The position numbers and the translations under genes are program-made. Source: an uncultured Flavobacteriales bacterium (GTDB lineage: Bacteria > Bacteroidota > Bacteroidia > Flavobacteriales_D > Crocinitomicaceae). Taken from it: a stretch of DNA of 33,550 nt. The number at the start of each line of letters is the position of its first letter. The first letter of the stretch is position 1. Below are positions 8,604 to 16,427 of the stretch, one piece after another. Location of the stretch: the NCBI GenBank assembly GCA_905480145.1, contig CAJQPA010000027.1:1-33550 (forward strand), given 5' to 3'. The notes beneath the pieces were generated by a model. It worked only from the letters and a program-made list of their open reading frames with translations. It was not told the origin of the DNA and ran no database searches.

Positions 8604-9602
8604 ATGGCAAAAATTCGTGACATAGATTTGGGAGATTTCCCTTTACTTCTTGCTCCAATGGAGGATGTAAGTGATCCTCCTTTTCGAGCATTATGCAAAA
8701 GATATGGTGCAGATTTAATGTACACTGAGTTTATTTCGTCAGAAGGATTAATTCGAGATGCCGCTAAGAGTGTTCAGAAATTAGATATTTTTGAATATGA
8801 ACGCCCGATTGGAATTCAGATTTTCGGATATGACATCGAAAGTATGAAGTTGGCGACTGAGATCACGGAAAAGACAAATCCAGATATTATCGACATCAAT
8901 TATGGGTGTCCTGTGAAGAAAGTAGCATGCAAAGGTGCCGGAGCAGGTATACTTAAAGATATTCCCAAAATGGTCGAAATGACGCGTGAAATTGTCAAAT
9001 CAACCAAGTTACCAGTTACTGTAAAAACTAGATTGGGGTGGGATGATGACACTAAATTTATTGTTGACGTAGCGGAGCGTTTGCAAGATGTTGGAATCGA
9101 GGCGATATCAATTCATGGTAGAACGCGCAAGCAAATGTATAAGGGAGAGGCTGATTGGCGCCTTATTTCTGAAGTGAAAAATAATCCAAGAATGAAAATA
9201 CCTGTTTTCGGAAATGGTGATATTGACACTCCCCAAAAAGCGTTGGAATACAAAACAAAATATAACGTTGATGGTGTAATGATTGGTCGGGCTAGTATTG
9301 GTAACCCATGGATTTTTAATGAAATTAAACATTTCGTTAAAATGGGTGAGACTTTGGATAAACCTTCCATTATTGATCGCGTAAACGCAACGAAAGAGCA
9401 TCTAGAGATGAGCGTTAAATGGAAGGGTACAACCTTAGGGGTTGCTGAAATGAAGCGTCATTATACAAATTACTTCAAGGGTATTTCTCACTTTAAAGAA
9501 TATAGAATGAAATTGGTTACTTCTTTTGACGTAGAAGAAATTAGAGATACTTTAGAGTGGATTAAAGAAAATCACGCTGAATTTAAATTGGTGGAATCTT
9601 AA
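8604..9602 (+). CDS. dusB: tRNA-dihydrouridine synthase (DusB family)
   Basis: A 332-residue FMN- and NADPH-dependent enzyme that reduces uridine to dihydrouridine in tRNA. The TIM-barrel landmarks are all present: LLLAPMEDVSDPPFRALC (14-31, FMN binding), INYGCPVKKV (98-107) with catalytic C102, KTRLGWDD (substrate-loop region), SIHGRTRKQMYKGEADW (FMN phosphate and substrate), GNGDI and GVMIGRASIGNPW. Length and motifs fit DusB, the most common bacterial type, including in Bacteroidota. The stop codon overlaps that of the convergent 146-residue gene in a shared TTAA (9599-9602). Confidence 0.95.
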   Translation: MAKIRDIDLGDFPLLLAPMEDVSDPPFRALCKRYGADLMYTEFISSEGLIRDAAKSVQKLDIFEYERPIGIQIFGYDIESMKLATEITEKTNPDIIDINYGCPVKKVACKGAGAGILKDIPKMVEMTREIVKSTKLPVTVKTRLGWDDDTKFIVDVAERLQDVGIEAISIHGRTRKQMYKGEADWRLISEVKNNPRMKIPVFGNGDIDTPQKALEYKTKYNVDGVMIGRASIGNPWIFNEIKHFVKMGETLDKPSIIDRVNATKEHLEMSVKWKGTTLGVAEMKRHYTNYFKGISHFKEYRMKLVTSFDVEEIRDTLEWIKENHAEFKLVES

Positions 9603-10039
9603 TCAAGTCCTTCAGATTTATCCATTTGAATAAATGTCCATGCCAAAGCTTTTTCCAAAGAATAGAAGATTTTAGTAGGCTTTTTCGGATTGTTAATTTT
9701 CAAATAGAAATCGGCAACAATTTTTTGAGGTAAAGATTTGATTAGAATAGCGTCACTGTATGTGTTACTATTGCCAGATTCGTCAGCTGCCCATGCGCGC
9801 ATTTCGGGTTTAATATTTGAAAATGAGCTGAACTGAAAAATATTAAAAAACCGACCCCCACCGTTTTCCTTCAAAAACTGATAGCCAACATTAACCATTT
9901 TCATGTCAACATCGCAAGATTCAGGGACAATCACATGATAAATGCGATTCTTAAAGAGACGGTATTTTATGCCATCCTTCTCCAAAAACGCAATCATTTC
10001 AGACTGAAAGTTCTTTAAGTCTTCTTCTTTAGTAGTCAT
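9599..10039 (-). CDS. Small cytoplasmic protein, DUF7793/STAS-like
   Basis: A 146-residue protein without signal peptide or membrane segment. The middle (RAWAADESGNSNTYSDAILIKSLPQKIVADFYLKI) and the end (KPTKIFYSLEKALAW) resemble STAS/SpoIIAA-like proteins of Bacteroidota that carry an R-x-x-A...ALL...NFY-K...P-KIF...EEA-W pattern. This placement is from memory of that pattern and is tentative; no function can be assigned. The start ATG at 10039 is only 40 bases from the divergent PaaZ-like start. The stop shares a TTAA with dusB. Confidence 0.7.
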   Translation of the reverse strand: MTTKEEDLKNFQSEMIAFLEKDGIKYRLFKNRIYHVIVPESCDVDMKMVNVGYQFLKENGGGRFFNIFQFSSFSNIKPEMRAWAADESGNSNTYSDAILIKSLPQKIVADFYLKINNPKKPTKIFYSLEKALAWTFIQMDKSEGLD

Positions 10040-10064
10040 TGAATAATAGTTATCTTAGCGGATA

Positions 10065-10094
10065 TAAAACTAATGAATAATGCAACGATATCAA
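10065..10094 (-). promoter_or_regulatory. Possible promoter of the 146-residue gene
   Basis: On the minus strand the -7 candidate is TAGTTTTA (plus 10065-10072). The -33 candidate is TTG (plus CAA 10092-10094), 19 bases apart. The -33 part lies inside the start of the divergent PaaZ-like coding region. A plus-strand candidate, TATCTTAG (10051-10058), lies in the same 40-base gap. Both are weak matches. Confidence 0.3.
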
Positions 10095-12131
10095 AGTTAT
10101 GTACAAGGGCAATGGGTTGATGGTGGAGAAAATGAACTCGACTTATTTAATGCAATCACAGGAGAGAAAATTGGTGAAACATCTAGCATAGGTCTTGACT
10201 ATGAAAGAATTTTAGAATATGGAAGAAAGAAAGGTGGTGAGAAATTGCGCAAAATGACCTTTCAAGAAAGGGGCCGTATGCTAAAGGCTTTGGCATTCCA
10301 TTTATTAGAAAAGAAACGAAAATATTACGAGGTTAGTGCCTGGACAGGAGCAACAAAAATTGATTCTTGGATTGATATTGAAGGAGGTATAGGGAATATT
10401 TTCGCCAACGCATCATTGCGTCGTCAATTTCCAGATTTACCATATAATGTTGATGGCGTTGCTGCTCCAATGTCAAAAGAAGGTACTTTTATTGGTCATC
10501 ATATAATGGTTCCAAAAAGAGGTGTAGCTGTGCATATTAATGCCTTTAATTTTCCGATTTGGGGAATGTTAGAGAAGATAGCAGTGAACATGATGGCTGG
10601 GGTTCCGGCAATCGTTAAGCCTTCAGAGTTTACCTGTTACCTTACTGAGGTGATGGTAAAAGATATTATCGCTTCTAAAATATTACCAGAAGGATCTTTA
10701 CAATTGGTTTGCGGATTGGGTAGAGGAATAATCGACCATGTTAATTCTGAAGATGTTGTAACATTCACGGGTAGTGCCCACACAGGAAAAATATTGAAAG
10801 GATTACCCGTGATTCTTGAAAATAGTGTTCCATTCAATTTGGAGGCAGATTCTTTAAATGCAACTATTTTAGGGAAACATGCGACACCAGGTACGGTTGA
10901 GTTTGATTTATTTATCAAAGAAACGGTGAAAGAAATAACCGTTAAAGCTGGCCAAAAATGTACTGCAGTTCGTAGAATTATTGTTCCTGAAGATTTAATT
11001 GATGAGGTTCAAAAAGGAATTTCTGCCCGATTAGCAACCACAAAAATTGGAAACCCAATTGAAGAAGGAGTTAGAATGGGAGCATTGGCAACTAACCTTC
11101 AGGTAGAAAGAGTTCGTAAGAGTGTAGAGTTTTTAGCAGAGTCTCAAGACATTGTTTTTGGAGACATGGACAATTTCGAAGTGCATGGTGCCGATAAAAA
11201 TAAAGGGGCATTTTTCTCTCCAATTTTATTTAGAAATAATGACCCGTACAATAAAACAGCGGTTCATGAAGTTGAAGCTTTTGGACCGGTATCTACAATA
11301 ATGCCTTATAAGGATATTGATGATGCAGTTGAATTAGCTCGAATGGGTAAAGGTTCTTTGGTTTCATCCATTGTAACACCAAATAATGAAGAGGCAAAAG
11401 ATTTTGTGATCAATGCAGCAAGCATGCACGGTAGGATCCTAGTCTTGAATAAAGATTGTGCGAAAGAAAGTACAGGACATGGTTCTCCAATGCCTTTGTT
11501 AACACATGGTGGCCCAGGACGTGCTGGAGGTGGAGAAGAAATGGGAGGTAAACGCGGTGTCTTACACTATATGCAAAGAACGGCTATTCAAGGTCACCCA
11601 ACTACGATTACGAAAATTACAGAGCAATTTCAAGTTGGTGCAGAAATGCCAGAAGCGAATCCTCATGTGTTTAGACAACATTTTGAAGAATTGAATATTG
11701 GCGATACTGTATTTACACATAAGCATACAGTAACAGTTAGTGATATTACAAATTTTGCGAACGTTTCAGGCGATAATTTTTATGCGCATATGGATGAAAC
11801 ATCTTTGGAAGGAACAATCTTCGAACAACGTGTTGCGCATGGCTATTTCTTATTGTCAAAAGCGGCAGGTTTATTTGTGGACCCAAAGAAAGGACCGGTT
11901 CTTTTAAACTATGGAGTAGAAGAGGCACGCTTTACGAAGCCAGTCTATCCCGGCACAACGGTAGGAGTTCGTTTTACGGTTAAAGAAAAGATAGATCAAG
12001 AAAAGAAGGACGAAGATGACATCGCAAAAGGAATTGTAAAGTTTTTGGTAGATATGTTTGATGAGACCGGAGAAACGGTTGCATTAGCCACTATTCTTAC
12101 TATGGTCAAGAAGATCGATCAAAGTATTTAG
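10080..12131 (+). CDS. paaZ: PaaZ-like bifunctional aldehyde dehydrogenase / MaoC hydratase
   Basis: A 683-residue fusion almost the same length as E. coli PaaZ (681). Residues 1-515 are an aldehyde dehydrogenase with catalytic C294 (AGQKCTAVRR), general base E255 (NLEADSLN) and FNFPIWGMLEKIA at about 156-168. Residues 530-683 are a MaoC-type (R)-hydratase with D565 and H570 in SGDNFYAH. In phenylacetate degradation PaaZ opens oxepin-CoA with the hydratase domain and oxidises the resulting semialdehyde with the dehydrogenase. All four catalytic residues are present, so it should be active. No paaABCDE, paaF, paaG or paaK gene lies nearby, so it may act with pathway genes elsewhere or on another CoA semialdehyde. 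A strong terminator follows. Confidence 0.92.
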   Translation: MQRYQSYVQGQWVDGGENELDLFNAITGEKIGETSSIGLDYERILEYGRKKGGEKLRKMTFQERGRMLKALAFHLLEKKRKYYEVSAWTGATKIDSWIDIEGGIGNIFANASLRRQFPDLPYNVDGVAAPMSKEGTFIGHHIMVPKRGVAVHINAFNFPIWGMLEKIAVNMMAGVPAIVKPSEFTCYLTEVMVKDIIASKILPEGSLQLVCGLGRGIIDHVNSEDVVTFTGSAHTGKILKGLPVILENSVPFNLEADSLNATILGKHATPGTVEFDLFIKETVKEITVKAGQKCTAVRRIIVPEDLIDEVQKGISARLATTKIGNPIEEGVRMGALATNLQVERVRKSVEFLAESQDIVFGDMDNFEVHGADKNKGAFFSPILFRNNDPYNKTAVHEVEAFGPVSTIMPYKDIDDAVELARMGKGSLVSSIVTPNNEEAKDFVINAASMHGRILVLNKDCAKESTGHGSPMPLLTHGGPGRAGGGEEMGGKRGVLHYMQRTAIQGHPTTITKITEQFQVGAEMPEANPHVFRQHFEELNIGDTVFTHKHTVTVSDITNFANVSGDNFYAHMDETSLEGTIFEQRVAHGYFLLSKAAGLFVDPKKGPVLLNYGVEEARFTKPVYPGTTVGVRFTVKEKIDQEKKDEDDIAKGIVKFLVDMFDETGETVALATILTMVKKIDQSI

Positions 12132-12148
12132 CGAGATAAAATATTATT

Positions 12149-12181
12149 AAAAGGGTATTCTTTCGAGAATGCCCTTTTTTT
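12149..12181 (+). terminator. Rho-independent terminator after the PaaZ-like gene
   Basis: AAAAGGGTATTC (12149-12160) pairs with GAATGCCCTTTT (12167-12178), with one G-U wobble and a 6-base loop (TTTCGA). The stem runs into a T-run (12175-12181). It starts 17 bases after the PaaZ-like stop codon. It is the only classic intrinsic terminator I could find in the window. Confidence 0.9.
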
Positions 12182-12210
12182 GTCAAAATTAACTGGATAT
12201 AAAGGTGTTT

Positions 12211-12242
12211 TTGAATTCACAAATGCTTTTTTGGTAAATTTA
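12211..12242 (+). promoter_or_regulatory. Probable promoter of dinB
   Basis: TTG (12211-12213) and TAAATTTA (12235-12242) are 21 bases apart, a normal spacing for Bacteroidota promoters. The -7 box ends 4 bases before the ATG at 12247. The last base is A instead of G. No LexA-type palindrome is evident near it. Confidence 0.5.
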
Positions 12243-12246
12243 CTTT

Positions 12247-13335
12247 ATGGAAGAACCTTCTATCGTTCGAAAGATTATTCATGTTGATATGGATGCGTTT
12301 TACGTCTCTGTAGAACAATTGGATAATCCAGAGTTAGTTGGTAAACCTGTCGTTGTTGGCGGAAACAAAGATCGTGGAGTAATTGCTGCTGCAAGTTATG
12401 AAGCGAGAAAATTTGGGATTAGATCTGCAATGCCAAGTTCAATTGCAGCGAGAAGATGTCCTGATCTAATTTTCGTTGCTGCAAATTTTGAACGCTACAA
12501 AGAAATTTCAAATCAAATTCGAGCCATCTTTTATGATTATACAGACATGGTTGAACCATTGTCGCTAGATGAGGCATATCTGGATGTGACGGAGAATAAG
12601 ATGAATAATCCTTCAGCGAGTTTGATCGCACAAGAAATTAGAGCTCGAATCAAAGAAGAAGTTGGTTTGAACGCTTCTGCAGGAGTTTCAATCAATAAAT
12701 TCACTGCAAAAATTGCCTCTGACATCAATAAGCCGAATGGTCAGAAAACGATTGCGCCAGAGGAAGTGATTCCTTTTTTGGAAAATTTAAGAATAGAGAA
12801 GTTCTATGGAGTAGGTAAAGTAACTGCTCAAAAAATGAACATGCACGGTGTTTTTACAGGGAGACAATTGAAAGAACTTTCTTTACAGTATTTGAATACG
12901 CATTTCGGAAAGTCGGGTCTTCATTTTTACAACATCGTTCGTGGTATCCAAAATAGTAAAGTGACTTCAGATAGAATCCGAAAATCAATAGCCGCTGAAC
13001 GGACATTCTCAAAAGATTTGCGTTCTCAAGATTTTATGATTGAGCAATTGGAAACAATTGCAGAAACATTGGAGAAAAGACTGCTAAAAACAAAATTGAA
13101 AGGTAAAACGGTAACTTTGAAATTAAAATTCAGTGATTTCACACAACAAACAAGAAGCAAAACTATAGGTTATTTCGTCAATTTAAAAGAAGATTTTTTC
13201 CCAATTGTAAAAGAGTTGATTTTACAAGAAGAACCTAAAAATAGCGTTCGATTATTAGGGATTTCTTTGACAAATCTAAACACAAATGAGACGGATAAAA
13301 AAAGTGTGTCTGTTCAGTTGAAATTAGATTTCTAA
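12247..13335 (+). CDS. dinB: DNA polymerase IV (Y-family translesion polymerase)
   Basis: A 362-residue error-prone polymerase that copies past damaged bases. The palm carboxylates are intact: VDMDAFYVSVEQ at about 13-24, and SLDEAYLD at about 103-110. The steric residue for dNTP choice is in the first motif. An HhH region follows (GVGKVTAQKMNMHG, about 193-206), then a little-finger domain. The C-terminus ends QLKLDF, a good match to the sliding-clamp-binding motif (QLxLF-like) expected at the end of Pol IV. ATG start with a near-adjacent -7 box. The stop overlaps the convergent MBOAT stop within CTAA at 13332-13335. Confidence 0.96.
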   Translation: MEEPSIVRKIIHVDMDAFYVSVEQLDNPELVGKPVVVGGNKDRGVIAAASYEARKFGIRSAMPSSIAARRCPDLIFVAANFERYKEISNQIRAIFYDYTDMVEPLSLDEAYLDVTENKMNNPSASLIAQEIRARIKEEVGLNASAGVSINKFTAKIASDINKPNGQKTIAPEEVIPFLENLRIEKFYGVGKVTAQKMNMHGVFTGRQLKELSLQYLNTHFGKSGLHFYNIVRGIQNSKVTSDRIRKSIAAERTFSKDLRSQDFMIEQLETIAETLEKRLLKTKLKGKTVTLKLKFSDFTQQTRSKTIGYFVNLKEDFFPIVKELILQEEPKNSVRLLGISLTNLNTNETDKKSVSVQLKLDF

Positions 13336-15101
13336 AACTGTAAATAAACAAATGGAGGTTGCTCTGCTCCAATCGCTTGATAAATTAATAGTATGATGAC
13401 TGCAACACTAATTGCTTGCAACCATATTGGCATAGAAGAATAAGCGTTCTCCCAAAGTTTTTTGATTTTCTCAGGTAACCAATGCACAATAAATCCGCAG
13501 ATCATAATGATTAAGGGAACTTGATAAACAGAAATGAAATCTAGAAAGTATGCAATACTAAAATCAAAATTATACCATACTCTTTGCAAAAGTTGAATAG
13601 GATAGGCATCAGCTTCAGCATCAGCTAAACCTGTTTCGTTGAATGGCCCCTTTCTAACTTCATCTAATTTAAACCAAACCCGAGTGAACGTGATAAAATT
13701 AAATGTGAGAAAAACCTTCCAGAATATGGCTATCCAATTTGTACTTTTTTCATAGAAACTGATTCTCTTCCAATATTTATAAACCAATAAAGCACAGCCA
13801 TTCATAGCTCCCCATATGACAAAATTCTCGCTCGCTCCATGCCACAAACCACCTACAACCATTGTAATGATGAGGTTCAAATCTCTATGAACATACTTTT
13901 TGAAATTATTGATGGTCAAATAACCTATGATATAGATAAGGGTCAATATACCATAGACATAAAGTAAGGCGTACCATTGCGTAATGAAGATGAGAAAGGT
14001 GAAAATGATTAAAATGGCAAGGTATGATCCAATGCTTCCCGTTCTATTTCCTCCAAGCGGTATATATAAGTAATCTCTCAACCAAGAACCAAGTGATATG
14101 TGCCACCTTCTCCAAAAATCTGCAACATTTAAGGCTTTGTATGGTGAGTTAAAGTTGGCTTTTAGCTCAAACCCCATCAATCGTGAAAGTCCAATAGCGA
14201 TATCAGTATATCCCGAAAAATCGGTGTATATATGGATAGAATAGGCCCACATTGCTATGACATAAATAAAGCCCGGCTCGTTAAAAGTGAAGCTCTCAGG
14301 GAATAGAATTTTATCAATAAAATAAACCACCAAGAAATCAGCAATGACAATTTTCTTGATAAGACCTTTAACAATTTGAATGACCGACCAACTGAATTCA
14401 GCCTTGGTTAAATGAAACGGTTTAGAGATCTGAGGGATGAAATCTCTAGCTCTAACAATTGGTCCCATAACCAACTGAGGGAAAAATGTTACAAAGAATG
14501 TATAGTCAAAAAAGTTTTTTACGGGTTTGATTTCTTTCCTGAAAATGTCAACAACATAACTAATGTTTTGAAATGTAAAGAAGGACACACCGACTGGTAA
14601 TAGTATCTTTTCGACAAATGTTCCGCTCCCAAAAAAACCATTGCCCATCAACGCAAATTGATTGACCAACTCGTAATCTGTTTGGAACATTTCATTGAAT
14701 GATTCCGTAAAAAAATAGGCGTATTTAAAGTAACCCAGTATTAATAAGTTGAATATTGCGGAAAAAGCAATAATCCACTTGCTTCTTAATTCACTCCTGG
14801 CAACAAAAATTCTTTTCCCTAAAAAGTAATTGACGGATACACTGAGCAATAATAATAACACGTATAATCCTGAAGTCTTGAAAAAGAAAAAACAACTTAT
14901 TACAGTAAGGAAAATACTTCGAACTAATTTCTGCTTATGCAAAAAAGAGAACACGACCATTACTAGTAAAAAGAATAACCAGAAATCTAATTTTGTAAAA
15001 ACAAGGGAACTTCCGTCTCCAATTTCTGGACTGAATATCGTCACAAATCTATTGAAGAAATCGCTTATGTTCCAAGAAGTAGTATTCAATAAATGTGTCA
15101 T
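13332..15101 (-). CDS. MBOAT-family O-acyltransferase (AlgI/DltB-like)
   Basis: A 589-residue polytopic inner-membrane protein with about 11-13 hydrophobic segments. Family marks are FFPQLVMGPIVRARDF (206-221), YTDFSGYTDIAIGLSRLMGF (292-311), DFWRRWHISLGSWLRDYLYIPLGG (328-351, with H334) and GLWHGASENFVIWG (418-431). H421 is the catalytic histidine of the channel. These enzymes pass an acyl group, usually acetyl, across the membrane to a second protein that modifies a polymer. It is the last gene of a minus-strand cassette, 6 bases after the SGNH protein at 15108, which is the likely transfer partner. The polymer acetylated (exopolysaccharide, O-antigen or peptidoglycan) is not shown by the sequence. 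Confidence 0.92.
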   Translation of the reverse strand: MTHLLNTTSWNISDFFNRFVTIFSPEIGDGSSLVFTKLDFWLFFLLVMVVFSFLHKQKLVRSIFLTVISCFFFFKTSGLYVLLLLLSVSVNYFLGKRIFVARSELRSKWIIAFSAIFNLLILGYFKYAYFFTESFNEMFQTDYELVNQFALMGNGFFGSGTFVEKILLPVGVSFFTFQNISYVVDIFRKEIKPVKNFFDYTFFVTFFPQLVMGPIVRARDFIPQISKPFHLTKAEFSWSVIQIVKGLIKKIVIADFLVVYFIDKILFPESFTFNEPGFIYVIAMWAYSIHIYTDFSGYTDIAIGLSRLMGFELKANFNSPYKALNVADFWRRWHISLGSWLRDYLYIPLGGNRTGSIGSYLAILIIFTFLIFITQWYALLYVYGILTLIYIIGYLTINNFKKYVHRDLNLIITMVVGGLWHGASENFVIWGAMNGCALLVYKYWKRISFYEKSTNWIAIFWKVFLTFNFITFTRVWFKLDEVRKGPFNETGLADAEADAYPIQLLQRVWYNFDFSIAYFLDFISVYQVPLIIMICGFIVHWLPEKIKKLWENAYSSMPIWLQAISVAVIILLIYQAIGAEQPPFVYLQF

Positions 15102-15107
15102 CTTAAA

Positions 15108-16427
15108 CTACATGTTTTGTTTTCTATCTTCGAATTGATCCATAAACTTCAGCAATGCATCAATGTATAACTCCCCTTTGAAATGATAACCAGCAAACGT
15201 GAAATGAATCATGTCACTCCGCATTAATTTATTATTTCTCCAGGTCTTACTTGAGCCTAATTCACCCATTAAGCCATATAAATCCCAGACCGCCATATTA
15301 TACTCTTCCGCTAGTTCAATAATGACCGTCCTTTCTCTAGCAATGTTTTTATTCAAATATCTTCGGTGATAATAAGAGTCATTCGGAACAGTCAATAACA
15401 GAGCGCAATCAGGATTTGCTCTTAATGCCATTTGCATCATTTTTTCCAAATTTGCTTTGTATACTTCAGGTTTAAAATCAGCATAAGGAACATTACCGTC
15501 ATTGGTGCCAACAGAATATGCAAAGAAATCAGGTGGATAGCTCTTCAACTGTTCTTCAAAACGAACGTTACCCAAGTACGTATATAACCCCGCACCATTT
15601 ATTCCAATTGCAGTATACGAAATACCAGGTGCATCATTCATCATCAAAAAACCATAAAGTTCCAATTCAGGAACATTTTTTTGTTTTTGGCAAAATTGAA
15701 TATTGATGGTGTCCACCGGGTCTGTGAAATAAATGTCCGTAGCGCCCAATGCTAAATTTGTCGTTACTTTTTCAATGAGGATTTCATCGGCTCCAAAATG
15801 CAAAGAATATGGTAATTCACCTATGTTATGAAATATTCGAAGATGATCCATAGGTGGTTTTACTGTTGTTCTATCGTGTTTGAATTTAACGATAATTGCA
15901 GAGTCTGAGCATGTTACAGCACAACCTAATATTCCGTAATCAAAATCAATTTTTTTTGGTTTGTGAACTACACTTCGCAATCCTCTCCATTGATTCGGTG
16001 ATGAGAATTCATAATTTCCAGGATTGTTTGTTTTCGCTAGGTCAAAAGGAAATACCCAACCTCTTTCTCCAGTTAAACCTCCCCATCTGTCTTGAAGATA
16101 AGTTCTTATATCGTGCGTGTAAATATCAGCTTGAAGATGAGACCCTCCAATATGGTACATATTCAACTTTCCTTTTTTCGTTTCAATGAGGCTCTTTAAT
16201 TTATCATTAAAGACATTGAAGTTGGGGCTTTCTTTTGAGAAAAACTCATAGTTGTTCTTTGAGTAATCTACAAAAGGGTAAGTGGATCTTAAGGAGGTAT
16301 CCATGTCTCTAAAATCAGGAAAAATATAGTTGCTCAATGAGTCATATTCGCTCTGTCCCATCGCTAGAAAGGATAATATAATGGTCGATATGATCAATAC
16401 TAATTTCACTCTTGGCTTTTTTTCCAT
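15108..16427 (-). CDS. SGNH/GDSL-hydrolase-like secreted protein, probable acetyl transfer partner
   Basis: A 439-residue protein with an N-terminal signal or anchor segment (8-24, KLVLIISTIILSFLAMG). SGNH landmarks are: block I with a modified GGSHLQAD (S96 as nucleophile), block II Gly in GINGAG (about 275-280), block III GTND (307-310), and block V SDMIHFTFAGY (404-414) with D405 and H408. AlgX/AlgJ-like and PatB-like SGNH proteins carry acetyl groups from MBOAT proteins onto polysaccharides; the adjacency to the MBOAT gene supports that role here, by inference. The start ATG at 16427 lies 22 bases inside the preceding gene, so translation is probably coupled. An esterase role is the alternative. 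Confidence 0.82.
   Translation of the reverse strand: MEKKPRVKLVLIISTIILSFLAMGQSEYDSLSNYIFPDFRDMDTSLRSTYPFVDYSKNNYEFFSKESPNFNVFNDKLKSLIETKKGKLNMYHIGGSHLQADIYTHDIRTYLQDRWGGLTGERGWVFPFDLAKTNNPGNYEFSSPNQWRGLRSVVHKPKKIDFDYGILGCAVTCSDSAIIVKFKHDRTTVKPPMDHLRIFHNIGELPYSLHFGADEILIEKVTTNLALGATDIYFTDPVDTINIQFCQKQKNVPELELYGFLMMNDAPGISYTAIGINGAGLYTYLGNVRFEEQLKSYPPDFFAYSVGTNDGNVPYADFKPEVYKANLEKMMQMALRANPDCALLLTVPNDSYYHRRYLNKNIARERTVIIELAEEYNMAVWDLYGLMGELGSSKTWRNNKLMRSDMIHFTFAGYHFKGELYIDALLKFMDQFEDRKQNM

Noticed and set aside
9108-9401. Two minus-strand open frames inside dusB
   Set aside because: They overlap the highly conserved core of DusB and show no protein family.
12182-12246. LexA-type SOS operator before dinB
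   Set aside because: No recognisable palindromic SOS box was found; only a standard promoter is visible.
14830-15138. Plus-strand open frame antisense to the MBOAT gene
   Set aside because: It is low-complexity, Asn- and Lys-rich, and lies opposite a gene with strong family motifs.
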